The position numbers were made by a program, and so were the translations under genes. The notes beneath the pieces are model-generated. The model saw only the letters and a program-made list of their open reading frames with translations. It did no database searches and was not told the DNA's origin. A DNA stretch of 64,000 nt from DASYQD01 sp963837455. GTDB taxonomy: Bacteria; Acidobacteriota; Thermoanaerobaculia; Multivoradales; JAIOJS01. Position 1 is the stretch's first letter. Every line of letters begins with the position of its first letter. The stretch is from positions 248,001 to 312,000 of the forward strand of contig CAWINM010000002.1 of NCBI GenBank assembly GCA_963837455.1, read 5' to 3'. Below, piece by piece: positions 8,184 through 19,387 of this stretch.

Positions 8184-9107
8184 ATGGTGGAGGAAGCCAG
8201 CTCGATGACGGAACCGTCGCCTGTCGCGCGCTCACCATGGCTCGCCGCGCAGCGGCGAGGCGCTCTCCCGCGCGCGACGTTGCTGCTCGCCCTGGCGATG
8301 GTCCTGGAGGGCCGGCCGGCGGCGGCCCAGCCGGCCCCGGCCCCCCCTCCCACGGCCGAGGCGCTGCCGCCCGCAACGAGCGCCGGAGCGTCGGCGAACG
8401 ATGCCGCGGCGGAGGCCCCGGCCCTGCCACGCGTGGCGCCACCGGCCGACCTGCCGCGCGACCGGCCGCTGCGCGCCGGCTTCCTCGTCATCGACGGCGT
8501 CTACGGCACCGAGCTGGTGGCCCCCTACGATGTCCTGCAACACACCGTCTTCCACATCCGCCCGGGGATCGACACCTTCACCGTCTCGCCCGCGGGGGGC
8601 ACCGTGAAGACGGCCGAGGGGCTGACCCTCACCGCCCGCTACAGCTTCGCCGACGCGCCGCCCATCGACATCCTCGTCGTCCCCTCGGGCGAGCACAACA
8701 TGGACAGCGACCTCGGCAACGAGGCGCTCATCGCCTGGCTGGCGAAGACCGGCAAGGGAGCGCGGTACGTGGTGTCGCTGTGCGACGGCGCCTTCCTGCT
8801 CGCCCGCGCCGGGCTGATCCAGGGGCGGCTCGCCACCACCTTCCCCGCCGACCAGGATCGCTTCGCGCAGATGTTCCCCAAGCTCGAGCTGCGCCGCAAC
8901 GTCAGCTTCGTGCACGACGGGCCGCTGCTCACCTCGGTGGGCGGCGCGCGCAGCTACGATGCGGCGCTCTACCTCGTCGATCACCTCTACGGCGAGAAGG
9001 TCGCCAAGGAGGTCGCCGAGGGGCTGGTGCTGCCGTGGCCGCCTGGCGGCGAGGAGGCGCCGCTGCCGGCGCTGGTCATCCGCTACCAGGAGGTCAAGAA
9101 GAGGTAG
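8184..9107 (+). CDS. Exported DJ-1/PfpI-like (GATase1-like) protein
   Basis: A 307-residue protein with a signal anchor or signal peptide around 28-48 (ATLLLALAMVLEGRPAAAQ), a Pro/Ala-rich linker (49-95) and a DJ-1/PfpI domain. RAGFLVIDGVYGTELVAPYD is the first strand and helix, IDILVVPSGEHN follows, and VVSLCDGAFLLARAG contains the nucleophile-elbow Cys200. TFPADQDRFAQMFP and VTSVGG-like LLTSVGGARSYDAALYLV resemble the N-terminal half of GlxA/FtrA regulators, but no AraC helix-turn-helix follows. An exported version lacking a DNA-binding domain may be an enzyme or a ligand-binding protein. AGG directly precedes the ATG, with a purine-rich GGAGGGGGAAG slightly further up. Confidence 0.8.
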   Translation: MVEEASSMTEPSPVARSPWLAAQRRGALPRATLLLALAMVLEGRPAAAQPAPAPPPTAEALPPATSAGASANDAAAEAPALPRVAPPADLPRDRPLRAGFLVIDGVYGTELVAPYDVLQHTVFHIRPGIDTFTVSPAGGTVKTAEGLTLTARYSFADAPPIDILVVPSGEHNMDSDLGNEALIAWLAKTGKGARYVVSLCDGAFLLARAGLIQGRLATTFPADQDRFAQMFPKLELRRNVSFVHDGPLLTSVGGARSYDAALYLVDHLYGEKVAKEVAEGLVLPWPPGGEEAPLPALVIRYQEVKKR

Positions 9108-9300
9108 TCGCCGCGGGCGCACCGCACCCCCCATCCGGTGCGGCGCGCCTTGCTGCGGGCACCACCGGCCTTGTCGCCGACGACGCGCGCCTGGGCGGCG
9201 TCTGCCGGCCACGCTGGCGCCCGCCGACCGCGGTGGCGCGCCGGCGCAGCATCACTCGGCGAGCAACTTTTTCGCTCTTCACTCGTATGAAGTGATCGAG

Positions 9301-10092
9301 ATGACAGCACGTTCAGCAGCGGCCGGGCCCTCGCCAGCCGGGACCACCATGCTTCGCCTGCGCGGCGTGCACAAGAGCTACAATGTGGGCGCCAACACGC
9401 TGCACGTGCTCAAGGGCATCGACCTCGACATCGCTGCCGGCGAGCTGGTGGCGGTAATGGGGGCCTCCGGCTCGGGCAAGTCCACCCTGCTCAACGTGCT
9501 CGGGCTGCTCGACGGCTACGACTCCGGCGAGTACCGCCTCGACGGCCAGCTCATTCGCGGCCTGTCCGAGACGCGGGCGGCGGTGCTGCGCGGCGCGCTG
9601 CTCGGCTTCGTCTTCCAGTCGTTCAACCTGATCGCCTTCAAGACGGCGGCCGAGAACGTCGCCCTGCCGCTCTACTACCAGGGCGTGCCGCGGCGGGTGC
9701 GCAATCGCCTCGCCGAGGAGATGCTCGAGCGTGTCGGGCTGCGTGCCTGGGCGGCGCACCTGCCGCGCGAGCTCTCCGGCGGCCAGCAGCAGCGGGTGGC
9801 GATCGCTCGCGCCCTGATCGGGCGGCCCAAGGTCATCCTCGCCGACGAGCCCACCGGCGCGCTCGATTCGCAGACCTCGCTCGAGGTGATGGAGGTGCTG
9901 CGCGACATCCACCGCGACGGCGTCACGGTGGTCATCGTGACCCACGAGCACGACATCGCCGCGGCGACCGAACGCATCATCCGCCTGCGCGACGGCGAGA
10001 TCGAGAGCGACCGCCGGCTGGCGGCGGCGTCACTCCCTCCGGCGCCCGTCGCCACCGCCGAGCAACCGGTGTCGGTGTCTTCCCCTCCGTAG
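9301..10092 (+). CDS. ABC transporter ATP-binding protein, MacB/LolD type
   Basis: A 263-residue ATPase. Walker A is GASGSGKST (54-62), the signature is LSGGQQQR (about 159-166) and Walker B is VILADEPTGALDS, with the switch histidine in IVTHEHD. The residues LGLLDGYDSGEY and FVFQSFNLIAFKTAAENV are typical of the LolD/MacB class. It powers the two FtsX-like permeases that follow, with the periplasmic adaptor gene after them: an efflux or lipoprotein-type transporter of the MacAB class. ATG 9301 is used; ATG 9349 (MLRLRGVHKS) is an alternative. The 190 bp upstream contains a short AT-rich stretch near 9265-9300 that may hold the operon promoter. Confidence 0.93.
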   Translation: MTARSAAAGPSPAGTTMLRLRGVHKSYNVGANTLHVLKGIDLDIAAGELVAVMGASGSGKSTLLNVLGLLDGYDSGEYRLDGQLIRGLSETRAAVLRGALLGFVFQSFNLIAFKTAAENVALPLYYQGVPRRVRNRLAEEMLERVGLRAWAAHLPRELSGGQQQRVAIARALIGRPKVILADEPTGALDSQTSLEVMEVLRDIHRDGVTVVIVTHEHDIAAATERIIRLRDGEIESDRRLAAASLPPAPVATAEQPVSVSSPP

Positions 10093-10097
10093 GACCG

Positions 10098-11465
<1,368 letters not shown>

Positions 11466-11471
11466 GGCGCG

Positions 11472-12739
<1,268 letters not shown>

Positions 12740-12808
12740 GCCGCGGCGGCCGACTCCCGCGTTTGGCGCCGGCGGGCTACCCCCCATGTCCCAACTCGAA
12801 GGTGAATC

Positions 12809-13923
12809 GTGAAGCGACTGCTCTCCTTCCTCCTCGGCCTCTTTCTGGTGGCCCTCTTCGCCGGCACCTGTCTACTTCCTGTGCGCGAAGTCGCAGCCGG
12901 CCGCAGATCGTCTACCAGACCGAGATCGCCGCAAGGTGACCGACATCGTCAAGAAGACGGTGGCGACGGGATCGGTGGTGCCGCGCAAGGAGATGGAGAT
13001 CAAGCCGCGCGTGTCGGGCATCATCGAGAAGCTCTTCGTCGAGGCGGGCGATCCGGTCAAGGCCGGCGACATGATCGCCAAGATCCGGCTGATGCCCGAC
13101 ATGGTGACGCTGGCCAACGCCCAGACCCGGGTCGCCAAGGCGCGGATCGACCTCGACGGCGGCGCAGAGCGAGCTGCGGCGCGCTACCAGCCGACTGCTC
13201 GAGCGGCAGCTCATCTCCAAGGCCGAGTTCGCCAGGCTTCCAGCTCGACTTCAACTGCGCGCAGCAGGAGCTGCGGTCGGCCAACGAGCAACCTGCCAGC
13301 TGTCGAGAAGTCGGAGCGCGGACCACGGGGGCCGGCAAGACCCAAGGTGGTCGCCTCGACGATGGACGGCACGGTGCTCGAGGTCCCGGTCAAGGTGGGC
13401 AACTCGGTGATCGAGGCCAACAACTTCAACGACGGCACCACCATCGCCACGGTCGCCGACATGGGCGACATGATCTTCCAGGGCAAGGTCGACGAGTCGG
13501 AGGTGGGCAAGATGCGAAGGTCGGCATGCAGCTGCTGATCATCATCGGCGCCGTCGAGGGCCAAGCCGTCGAGGGCGACGCTCGAGCACATCGCGCCCAA
13601 GGGCGTGGAGGAGGACGGCGCCATCCAGTTCGAGATCCGCGCCGCAATGGCCCCGCGGCCCGGCGTCACCTCCGCGCCAACTACAGCGCCAACGCCGACA
13701 TCGTCCTCGAGCGGCGCGACCAGACGTCCTGGCGATGAACGAGGCGGTGCTGCAGTTCGAGGACGGCAAGCCCTACGTCGAGGTGGAGACCACGCCGCAG
13801 ACGTTCGAGCGCCGCGACGTCGTCACCGGGCTCTCGGACGGCATCCAGATCGAGGTGGTCTCGGGGGTCAGGGCGGGCGACAAGATCAAGGTGCCGAAGG
13901 CAGTGCTGCCGAGCGGCGCCTAA
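12809..13923 (+). CDS. Periplasmic adaptor (HlyD/MacA family), many frameshifts
   Basis: A GTG at 12809 with AAGGTG upstream starts MKRLLSFLLGLFLVALFAGT, a membrane anchor. The adaptor then appears in pieces across all three frames: QIVYQTE; then VTDIVKKTVATGSVVPRKEM with VSGIIEKLFVEAGDPVKAGD (a lipoyl/barrel-sandwich half); then helical-hairpin fragments near 13150-13320; then STMDGTVLEVPVKVGNSVIE with ATVADMGDMIFQGKVDESEV (second lipoyl half and beta-barrel); then GMQLLIII, APKGVEEDGAIQFEIRAAM, ANYSANADIVLERRD; and finally MNEAVLQFEDGKPYVEVET to VPKAVLPSGA. At least eight one-base frame changes are needed. The domain order and length are those of a MacA adaptor of about 370 residues that couples the permeases to an outer-membrane channel. 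No TolC gene is adjacent. Confidence 0.75.
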
Positions 13924-13942
13924 TCACTCCCGCCGGCGGGCC

Positions 13943-14797
13943 TCACAGCCCGACCATCTGGGCGCTCACCTCCCACAGCCGCCGCGCCAGCGCCTCGTCC
14001 TGCGCCAGCGGCGACGGCGCGACCTGGCGGCCGCGATCGAAGTAGCGCCCGCTGACGTCTGCCAGCGCCGGGTCGGCCACCATCTCGACGACGTGGGCGC
14101 CACCGGCCTCGGCGCTGATGAAGAAGGGGCGGAAGACGAGGAAGATGAGCGGCTTCGTCCACGCCGGCGCACCCGCCCAGATGTGGGTCGCCACGGCACC
14201 CGGGTGGAGGCTGTTGGAGGTGACGCCAGTTCCCGCCAGGCGTCGCGCCAGCTCGTTGGCGAAGAGCACGTTGGCGAGCTTGCTGCGGGCGTAGGCACGC
14301 ATGATGCGGTAGCCCCCGCGCTCGAAGCCGAGGTCGTCGAAGTCGAGGGTGCCGCTGTGGTGGGCCGCCGAGGCGACGCTCACCACCCGCGCCGGGGAGC
14401 TCGCCACCAGCAGGTCGAGCAGCAGGTTGGTGAGCAGGAAGTAGGCGAGGTGATTGACGGCGAAGGTGGCTTCGATGCCGTCGACCGTCACCTCGCGGCG
14501 GGCGTGGACGCCGCCGGCGTTGTTGACCAGCACCTCGAGCCGCGGCAGGCGCTCGCGCACCTCGGCCGCCAGCGCGCGGACGGCGGCCTGCGAGGAGAGG
14601 TCGCAGACGAGGTGGGTGATCTCGCGGTTGCCGCTGCGGCTGCGCACCTCGCTCGCCGCCGCGGCGGTGCGGGTGGGATCGCGTCCTACCATCGTCACCT
14701 GGGCGCCGCGGCCGGCGAGCGCCAGGGCGGCCTGGTAGCCGATGCCGCTCGTGGCGCCGGTGATCAACACCGACCTGCCCGGAAGTCTCCAGCTCAC
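13943..14797 (-). CDS. Short-chain dehydrogenase/reductase (retinol dehydrogenase-like)
   Basis: A 284-residue classical SDR. The NAD(P)-binding motif is TGATSGIG (13-20), the adenine-ring loop CDLSS lies at about 65-69, NNAGG is at 92-96, and the catalytic Tyr169 and Lys173 occur in MRAYARSKLANV. The Ser lies in VVSVASAAHH. HPGAVATHIW and a C-terminal SGRYFDRGRQV resemble the retinol dehydrogenase / protochlorophyllide reductase-like subgroup. It reduces or oxidises an unidentified carbonyl or alcohol in the cytosol. It is convergent with the adaptor gene, with a palindromic CCCGCCGGCGGG in the 19-bp gap, and divergent from the collagen-like gene. Confidence 0.88.
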   Translation of the reverse strand: MSWRLPGRSVLITGATSGIGYQAALALAGRGAQVTMVGRDPTRTAAAASEVRSRSGNREITHLVCDLSSQAAVRALAAEVRERLPRLEVLVNNAGGVHARREVTVDGIEATFAVNHLAYFLLTNLLLDLLVASSPARVVSVASAAHHSGTLDFDDLGFERGGYRIMRAYARSKLANVLFANELARRLAGTGVTSNSLHPGAVATHIWAGAPAWTKPLIFLVFRPFFISAEAGGAHVVEMVADPALADVSGRYFDRGRQVAPSPLAQDEALARRLWEVSAQMVGL

Positions 14798-14973
14798 CTC
14801 GACTCTCCTCGTCGTGGCGCGTTCCCTGATCTGCCGCCGGCCCCTCGTGGGCCTGGGCTCGTGGCGGTCACCGCGTGTGGCCTCCTGGCGGACCGATGCG
14901 CAGCCGTCCTATCGAGCGTATGATGCCCCACACTTTCGGGATCCATTTCGGTCCAACTGCGAAGGGAGGTTCC

Positions 14974-15759
14974 ATGCCGCGGTTCCCCTTGGCTCTCGTG
15001 GCTGTGGGCGTGGTGCTGGTGGCGGCTCCCGCCCCGAGTGCAGGCCATTCCACCCCTCCGCCCCGGCACCTCGCGATCACCCAGGTGACCGTCGACGAGG
15101 CCACGTCGACGATCCTCATCGCCGGTGACGACTTCCACTTCGGCCACCACTTCGCGGTGACGCTCGGCGAGATCGGCGACATCACGCCGCTGTGCTCCGT
15201 CAACGCGGGGGGCGACTCCATCACCTGCGACTTCTCGGCCGCCGGTGGGCTGCCACCGGCCGGCGACTACCTGCTGTCGGTGGTCAACGGCCCGGGTGAG
15301 AGCCAGCAGGTCGACTACGACCTGACGTTGGGGGCGATGGGGGCGCCCGGTCCGCCGGGCCCTCCCGGCCCCCCCGGCCCTCCCGGTCCTCCCGGTGCGG
15401 CGGGAGCCGCGGGTCCGCCGGGCCCCCCCGGTCCCCCTGGTCCGCCTGGTCCTCCCGGTCCCCCCGGGCCGCCCGGTGCCGGCGGCGTGACGACCTTCTA
15501 CACCCGCTCCGCGGTCGCCGTGGCGGTCGGCACCGGTGACGTCGAGACGATCAGCGCCGAGGCCCTGTGCGATCTCGGCGACGCGGTGACCGGCGGTGGG
15601 TTCACCCACGACGTGCACGAGGGTGGTCACAGCACCCCGGTGGACATCACCAGCGCTCCGAACGGCACCGGCACCGGCTGGGTGGGATCGATCGAGCGCA
15701 TCATGCCTGCCGGTTCGACGCTCACCGTCTGGGCTCGCTGCGCCGACGTCACGCCGTAG
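14974..15759 (+). CDS. Secreted collagen-like protein with IPT/TIG-like N-terminal domain
   Basis: A 261-residue exported protein. A signal peptide (LALVAVGVVLVAAPAPSAG, about 5-24) leads into an IPT/TIG-like immunoglobulin domain (ITQVTVDEATSTILIAGDDF to VVNGPGESQQVDYDLTLG, about 33-124). A run of about 16 Gly-X-Y triplets, nearly all GPP (about 126-172), is followed by a C-terminal beta domain with two cysteines. GPP triplets favour a collagen triple helix, so the protein is probably a trimer on the surface or in the matrix. The ATG at 14974 is chosen because AAGGGAGGT lies just before it; a longer frame begins at 14875. The C-terminal domain may be the trimerisation module. Confidence 0.85.
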   Translation: MPRFPLALVAVGVVLVAAPAPSAGHSTPPPRHLAITQVTVDEATSTILIAGDDFHFGHHFAVTLGEIGDITPLCSVNAGGDSITCDFSAAGGLPPAGDYLLSVVNGPGESQQVDYDLTLGAMGAPGPPGPPGPPGPPGPPGAAGAAGPPGPPGPPGPPGPPGPPGPPGAGGVTTFYTRSAVAVAVGTGDVETISAEALCDLGDAVTGGGFTHDVHEGGHSTPVDITSAPNGTGTGWVGSIERIMPAGSTLTVWARCADVTP

Positions 15760-15788
15760 TCCCCTCGCTGGTGTCGACGGGCCTGCCC

Positions 15789-16613
15789 TCAGGCGATGGC
15801 GCGGCGCGAGAAGCTGCGCAGCCCGAGGACGCCGAAGGCGCCGCCGATGAGCAGCAGGGCGCCGGCCGCCGCCGGCAGGGGCATGTGCGGCACGCCCGGG
15901 GTGAGCGCCCCGCGCATCCCCTCGGCGACGAAGGTGAGCGGGTTGACGAGCACCGCGATCTGCAGTGCCGGCACGTGGGCCAGCCCCTTCCACGGGAAGT
16001 AGGCGCAGCCGAAGAAGATCATCGGCGTGAAGACGACGAACATCATGCTGATCTGCTGCGGCGGCACGGCCGTCCCGAACCAGAGCCCGAGGGCGGAGAA
16101 GGCGAGCGAGCCGAGGGCGGTCACGGCGAGCAGCAGGCCGAAGCGCGACAGCGTGAGCCCCGGCACGTCGCCCATGATCAGCAGCGATATCGGCAGCACC
16201 ACCAGCGCCGAGATCACGCCTTGCAGCCCGCCGGCCACCACCTTCTCGAGCGCCACCACCCAGGTCGGCGTCGGCGCCAGCAGGCGGTCCTCGATCTCCT
16301 TGCTCCAGCCGAAGTCCTGCACCAGCGGCAGCGCCACCGCCTGGATCGAGGCCAGGGTGAGCGCCACCGCCAGCATTCCTGGCAACATCGCTGCCGCATA
16401 GCCGCGCGAGATGTACCCCATGCGCGGGATGAGATAGCCGAAGACGACGACGAAGAGCACCGGCTGCAGCACCGTGCGCAGCAGGAAGAAGGGGAGCTCG
16501 CGCCGCGCCACACGCACGTCGCGGTGGAGCAGCGCGCCGAACACCCGCAGCGCCGAGACCGGTGCGGTGTCGGCGTCGTCGGCGATTGCGATGGCGGCGT
16601 GGCTGTCGTTCAC
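15789..16613 (-). CDS. ABC-2 type transporter permease (DrrB-like)
   Basis: A 274-residue membrane protein with six predicted helices (PFFLLRTVLQPVLFVVVFGY, AVALTLASIQAVALPLV, LVVLPISLLIMG, LLLAVTALGSLAFSALGLW, MMFVVFTPMIFFGCAYFP, AGALLLIGGAFGVLGL). DFGWSKEIEDRLLAPTP is the conserved cytoplasmic loop of ABC-2 exporters of the daunorubicin-resistance/NodJ class, and NPLTFVAEGMRGAL is the usual C-terminal motif. Its ATG overlaps the stop of the ATPase gene by four bases (ATGA), so the two are translationally coupled. It exports an unknown small molecule across the inner membrane. Confidence 0.9.
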   Translation of the reverse strand: MNDSHAAIAIADDADTAPVSALRVFGALLHRDVRVARRELPFFLLRTVLQPVLFVVVFGYLIPRMGYISRGYAAAMLPGMLAVALTLASIQAVALPLVQDFGWSKEIEDRLLAPTPTWVVALEKVVAGGLQGVISALVVLPISLLIMGDVPGLTLSRFGLLLAVTALGSLAFSALGLWFGTAVPPQQISMMFVVFTPMIFFGCAYFPWKGLAHVPALQIAVLVNPLTFVAEGMRGALTPGVPHMPLPAAAGALLLIGGAFGVLGLRSFSRRAIA

Positions 16614-17602
16614 GCGAGCTTCCTCCCGGTCAGGTGGATGAACAGGGTCTCGAGGCTGGGGCGGAGCAGGTGGATGTCGCGCACCTGTCGGCCGCCCGCC
16701 TCGGCGGCGGCGATCAAGGGGGGGATCACCTCGCCGCCGCGTTCGCTGCGCACCCGCAGCAGGGCGCCGCGCGCCTCGGGGTCGACCACCCCTGGCACCG
16801 TTGCCGCGGCGGCGACCAGCGGCGCGGCGTCGCCGTCGAGCTGGAGCTCGACGAGGCTGCCGCCGGGCGCTTCCGCCTTGAGGCGTTGCGGGGTGTCGAC
16901 GGCGAGCAGCTTCCCCTGGTCGACGATCGCCACCCGGTCGCAGAGCTGGTCGGCCTCCTCCATGTAGTGGGTGGTGAGGACGATGGTGCGCCCCTCGGCG
17001 TGGAGGTCGCGCAGGATCTGCCAGAGCTCACGCCGCGCCTGCGGGTCGAGCCCCACGGTCGGCTCGTCGAGGAAGAGCACCTGCGGCTCGTGCACCAACG
17101 CGCGGGCGATCATCAGCCGCTGCTGCTGACCGCCGGAGAGGGCGTCGATCCTGGCGTCGCGCTTCTCGGCGAGGCCCAGCCGGGACAGCAGCTCGCCGGC
17201 GCGGCGCTCGGCCTCGCGACGTGGGATGCCGAAGTAGGCGGCGTGGAACACCAGGTTCTCGCCGACGTCGAGGGCACGGTCGGCGTTGGGACGCTGGGGG
17301 ACGACACCGATGCGCCGGCGCACCGCCGGCGCCTGCCGCGACACCTCGGCGCCGCCCACCAGCGCTTCGCCGGCGGTGGGCCGCACGCGGGTGGTCAGCA
17401 TCCCCAGGGTGGTGGTCTTGCCGGCGCCGTTGGGACCGAGCAGGCCGAACAGCTCGCCGCGCGCCACCTCGAGGTCGAGGCCCTCGAGGGCCACCACCTG
17501 GCGGGGCGCGGTACGCTTGCGGGTGACCGGGTCACGTCCGGCCGGCACGTCGTAGACCTTGCGCAGCGAGCGGGTGCGGATGGCGGCGTCGGCGGCGTTC
17601 AC
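16610..17602 (-). CDS. ABC transporter ATP-binding protein (DrrA-like)
   Basis: A 330-residue ATPase. Walker A is GPNGAGKTT, the signature LSGGQQQRL and Walker B VLFLDEPTVGLDP; the switch region is LTTHYMEEAD. A C-terminal extension (GGSLVELQLDGDA to LLRPSLETLFIHLTGR) matches the DrrA/ABC-2 drug-export class. The start is placed at the GTG at 17602 because AGGAGG (17614-17609) then has a five-base spacing; the frame also has a GTG at 17608, which would lie on top of that site. It drives the coupled permease. The divergent TetR gene and the operator between them suggest repression lifted by the exported compound. Confidence 0.92.
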   Translation of the reverse strand: MNAADAAIRTRSLRKVYDVPAGRDPVTRKRTAPRQVVALEGLDLEVARGELFGLLGPNGAGKTTTLGMLTTRVRPTAGEALVGGAEVSRQAPAVRRRIGVVPQRPNADRALDVGENLVFHAAYFGIPRREAERRAGELLSRLGLAEKRDARIDALSGGQQQRLMIARALVHEPQVLFLDEPTVGLDPQARRELWQILRDLHAEGRTIVLTTHYMEEADQLCDRVAIVDQGKLLAVDTPQRLKAEAPGGSLVELQLDGDAAPLVAAAATVPGVVDPEARGALLRVRSERGGEVIPPLIAAAEAGGRQVRDIHLLRPSLETLFIHLTGRKLA

Positions 17603-17636
17603 GGTCACCTCCTGTTCGAGCTGCGGGCCGTGCGGC

Positions 17637-17671
17637 GATGCGAATTGACATTCGCATCCGCCGATGCGAAT
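17637..17671. promoter_or_regulatory. TetR-type operator between divergent exporter and regulator genes
   Basis: GATGCGAAT at 17637-17645 and ATTCGCATC at 17650-17658 form a perfect 9-bp inverted repeat with a 4-bp spacer. A third GATGCGAAT half-site follows at 17663-17671 in direct orientation, with a looser inverted partner (TTCACATG) at 17677-17684. The array lies upstream of both the ABC exporter (start 17602) and the TetR gene (start 17682), the typical place for a repressor that controls itself and its exporter. The sites were recognised by eye; binding is inferred. Confidence 0.7.
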
Positions 17672-17681
17672 CTACGTTCAC

Positions 17682-18641
17682 ATGTCGCGCGGTGTCAAGG
17701 GGGGCAAGCGGCAGCAGCGTGGCAGGCGAGCGCCTCCGGGTGCCGTCCACGCCGCAGCGGACAAGACCGCCAACACCCCTCGCGCCGCCGCCCTCGACCT
17801 CGTGGACGAGGCGCTGCGCGCCTCGAGCACGGCGATGCGGGAGGCGGCCCACCGGCTCGCCGCCGCCGACCCCGTGCGTGCCGCGGCCGACTCCGTGCTG
17901 GCGCACCAGGGCATCGACGCCGAGACCGTCTCCGAGCACACCCGCGCCGCCATCCGCCCGCGGCCGGTCCGGCAACAGCGCAGCCAGGAGACGCTCGACC
18001 GGCTGCTCGATGCCGCCGAGGCGGTGCTCGGCGAGGAGGGGCTCGAGGCGGCCACGGTGCCCCGCATCGCCGCTCGTGCCGGCGTCTCGGTGGGCGCCGT
18101 CTACCGCCGCTTCCCCGACAAAGACGCCGTGTTCCGTGCCGTCTACGGCCGTTTCTTCGCCTGCCTCGCCACTCAGCGCCAGCTCGGGGCGGTCGGCTTT
18201 CCGCAAGCGGCCGTGAAGCTGCCCCAGCTGGTGCGGTTCCTGGTCGGCAGCATGGTGCGCTCCTACCGATTGCACCGCGGCATCCTGCGGTCGCTGGTGC
18301 GCTACGCGCGCACCCATCGCGATCCCGAGTTCCGGCGCCACGCCGACGCCATGAACGCCGCCGGCCTCGACTGCGTCGAGCAGCTGCTGCTCCCCTACGC
18401 AGCGGAGATGACCCATCCCGATCCCCGCGTCGCCGTGCGCACCGGCCTCTACTTCATCGGCTTCGTGCTGCGCGAGACGGTGCTGGCGGGCGACGACGTG
18501 CCGCGGCTGCCAATCGACGAGGAGCGGCTGGAGGAGGAGCTCGCCCGCATGTACCTCGGCTATCTCGGTGTGGCCGTTCCTGCGGAGGGGGCGCCACCAC
18601 CCGACTGGTGGCGCGGGGTGCAGCGGCCTATCCGCGAGTAA
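17682..18641 (+). CDS. TetR/AcrR-family regulator with long N-terminal extension
   Basis: A 319-residue protein, longer than the usual 190-220. Roughly residues 1-95 are a helical, Ala/Arg-rich extension. The TetR helix-turn-helix follows (RSQETLDRLLDAAEAVLGEE, then VPRIAARAGVSVGAVYRRFP and KDAVFRAVY), with a helical ligand-binding domain after it. The ATG at 17682 is preferred to one at 17664, because the latter lies inside the operator repeat. The nearest gene is the divergent ABC exporter, its most probable target together with itself. The extension has no recognisable domain; it could add a second dimer contact. Confidence 0.88.
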   Translation: MSRGVKGGKRQQRGRRAPPGAVHAAADKTANTPRAAALDLVDEALRASSTAMREAAHRLAAADPVRAAADSVLAHQGIDAETVSEHTRAAIRPRPVRQQRSQETLDRLLDAAEAVLGEEGLEAATVPRIAARAGVSVGAVYRRFPDKDAVFRAVYGRFFACLATQRQLGAVGFPQAAVKLPQLVRFLVGSMVRSYRLHRGILRSLVRYARTHRDPEFRRHADAMNAAGLDCVEQLLLPYAAEMTHPDPRVAVRTGLYFIGFVLRETVLAGDDVPRLPIDEERLEEELARMYLGYLGVAVPAEGAPPPDWWRGVQRPIRE

Positions 18642-18768
18642 GGGGCGGCCCGGGGGGCGCGGCGCGGGGCGGCTGCGGCCGCACGGGTTGCGCCGGGAGC
18701 TCACGGGCGGTCCTTCCCCGAGTTGCAGCCCGGGCCGCCGTCGACCCGCGGTGCTAGCCTCGCCCCGC

Positions 18769-19203
18769 ATGCCGGGCGCCGCCTCTGTCCCTCGCCGCGC
18801 CGCCGGCGCCGTGGTGGTGCGGCGCGGCGAGGACGGGCCGCGCTACCTGCTGCTGCGCGTCTACGACTACTGGGACTTCCCGAAAGGAGAGATGGCGCCG
18901 GGGGAGGAGCCCCTGGCCGCCGCCCGTCGCGAGGTCGCCGAGGAGACCACGCTCGCGGACCTGCGCTTCCCCTGGGGGGAGACCTACCGCGAGACACCCC
19001 CCTACCGTGGCGGCAAGGTCGCGCGCTACTACCTCGCCGAGTCGCCCGCCGGCGCGGTGCGGCTGCCCGTCTCGCCCGAGCTCGGCCATCCCGAGCACCA
19101 CGAGCACCGCTGGCTCCCCTACGAGGATGCGCGCCGGCTGCTCGGCGAACGGCTGCGACCGATCCTCGACTGGGCGGTGGCGCGGGTCCACGGCGCCGGG
19201 TGA
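18769..19203 (+). CDS. NUDIX hydrolase (diadenosine polyphosphate hydrolase-like)
   Basis: A 144-residue protein. The Nudix box runs GEMAPGEEPLAAARREVAEE and continues TTL, matching GX5EX7REUXEEXGU except for a Thr near the end. The flanking RRAAGAVVVRR, WDFPKGEM and HRWLPYEDARRLL segments resemble bacterial Ap4A/Ap6A hydrolases and other (di)nucleoside polyphosphate hydrolases. It should cleave a nucleoside diphosphate linked to another moiety, with Mg2+ bound by the REVAEE glutamates. The start is an ATG just before the first strand. It follows the TetR gene by 127 bp of GC-rich DNA. Confidence 0.87.
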   Translation: MPGAASVPRRAAGAVVVRRGEDGPRYLLLRVYDYWDFPKGEMAPGEEPLAAARREVAEETTLADLRFPWGETYRETPPYRGGKVARYYLAESPAGAVRLPVSPELGHPEHHEHRWLPYEDARRLLGERLRPILDWAVARVHGAG

Positions 19204-19387
19204 CGGGGGGGACGCGCCACCCGAGGGTGCCGCGCCGGGCCCGGCGTGGCAGTTGTCTCGTCGCGGGGTGCGCCGGGCCGGTTGCCGGGAGCCGAGGGCG
19301 TGCCGGCAGGGAGGCGGCTCCGGGTGGCGGAGCGAGCGCTCCGGGCGCCGGGAAGGCCGTCGCGCGCACCACGGTGCCGGTGCGAGA

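Noticed and set aside
15342..15480. Repetitive GC-rich tract considered as CRISPR or tandem non-coding repeat
   Set aside because: The repeat period is 9/3 bp and stays in frame as Gly-X-Y codons within a secreted-protein gene; there are no spacers.
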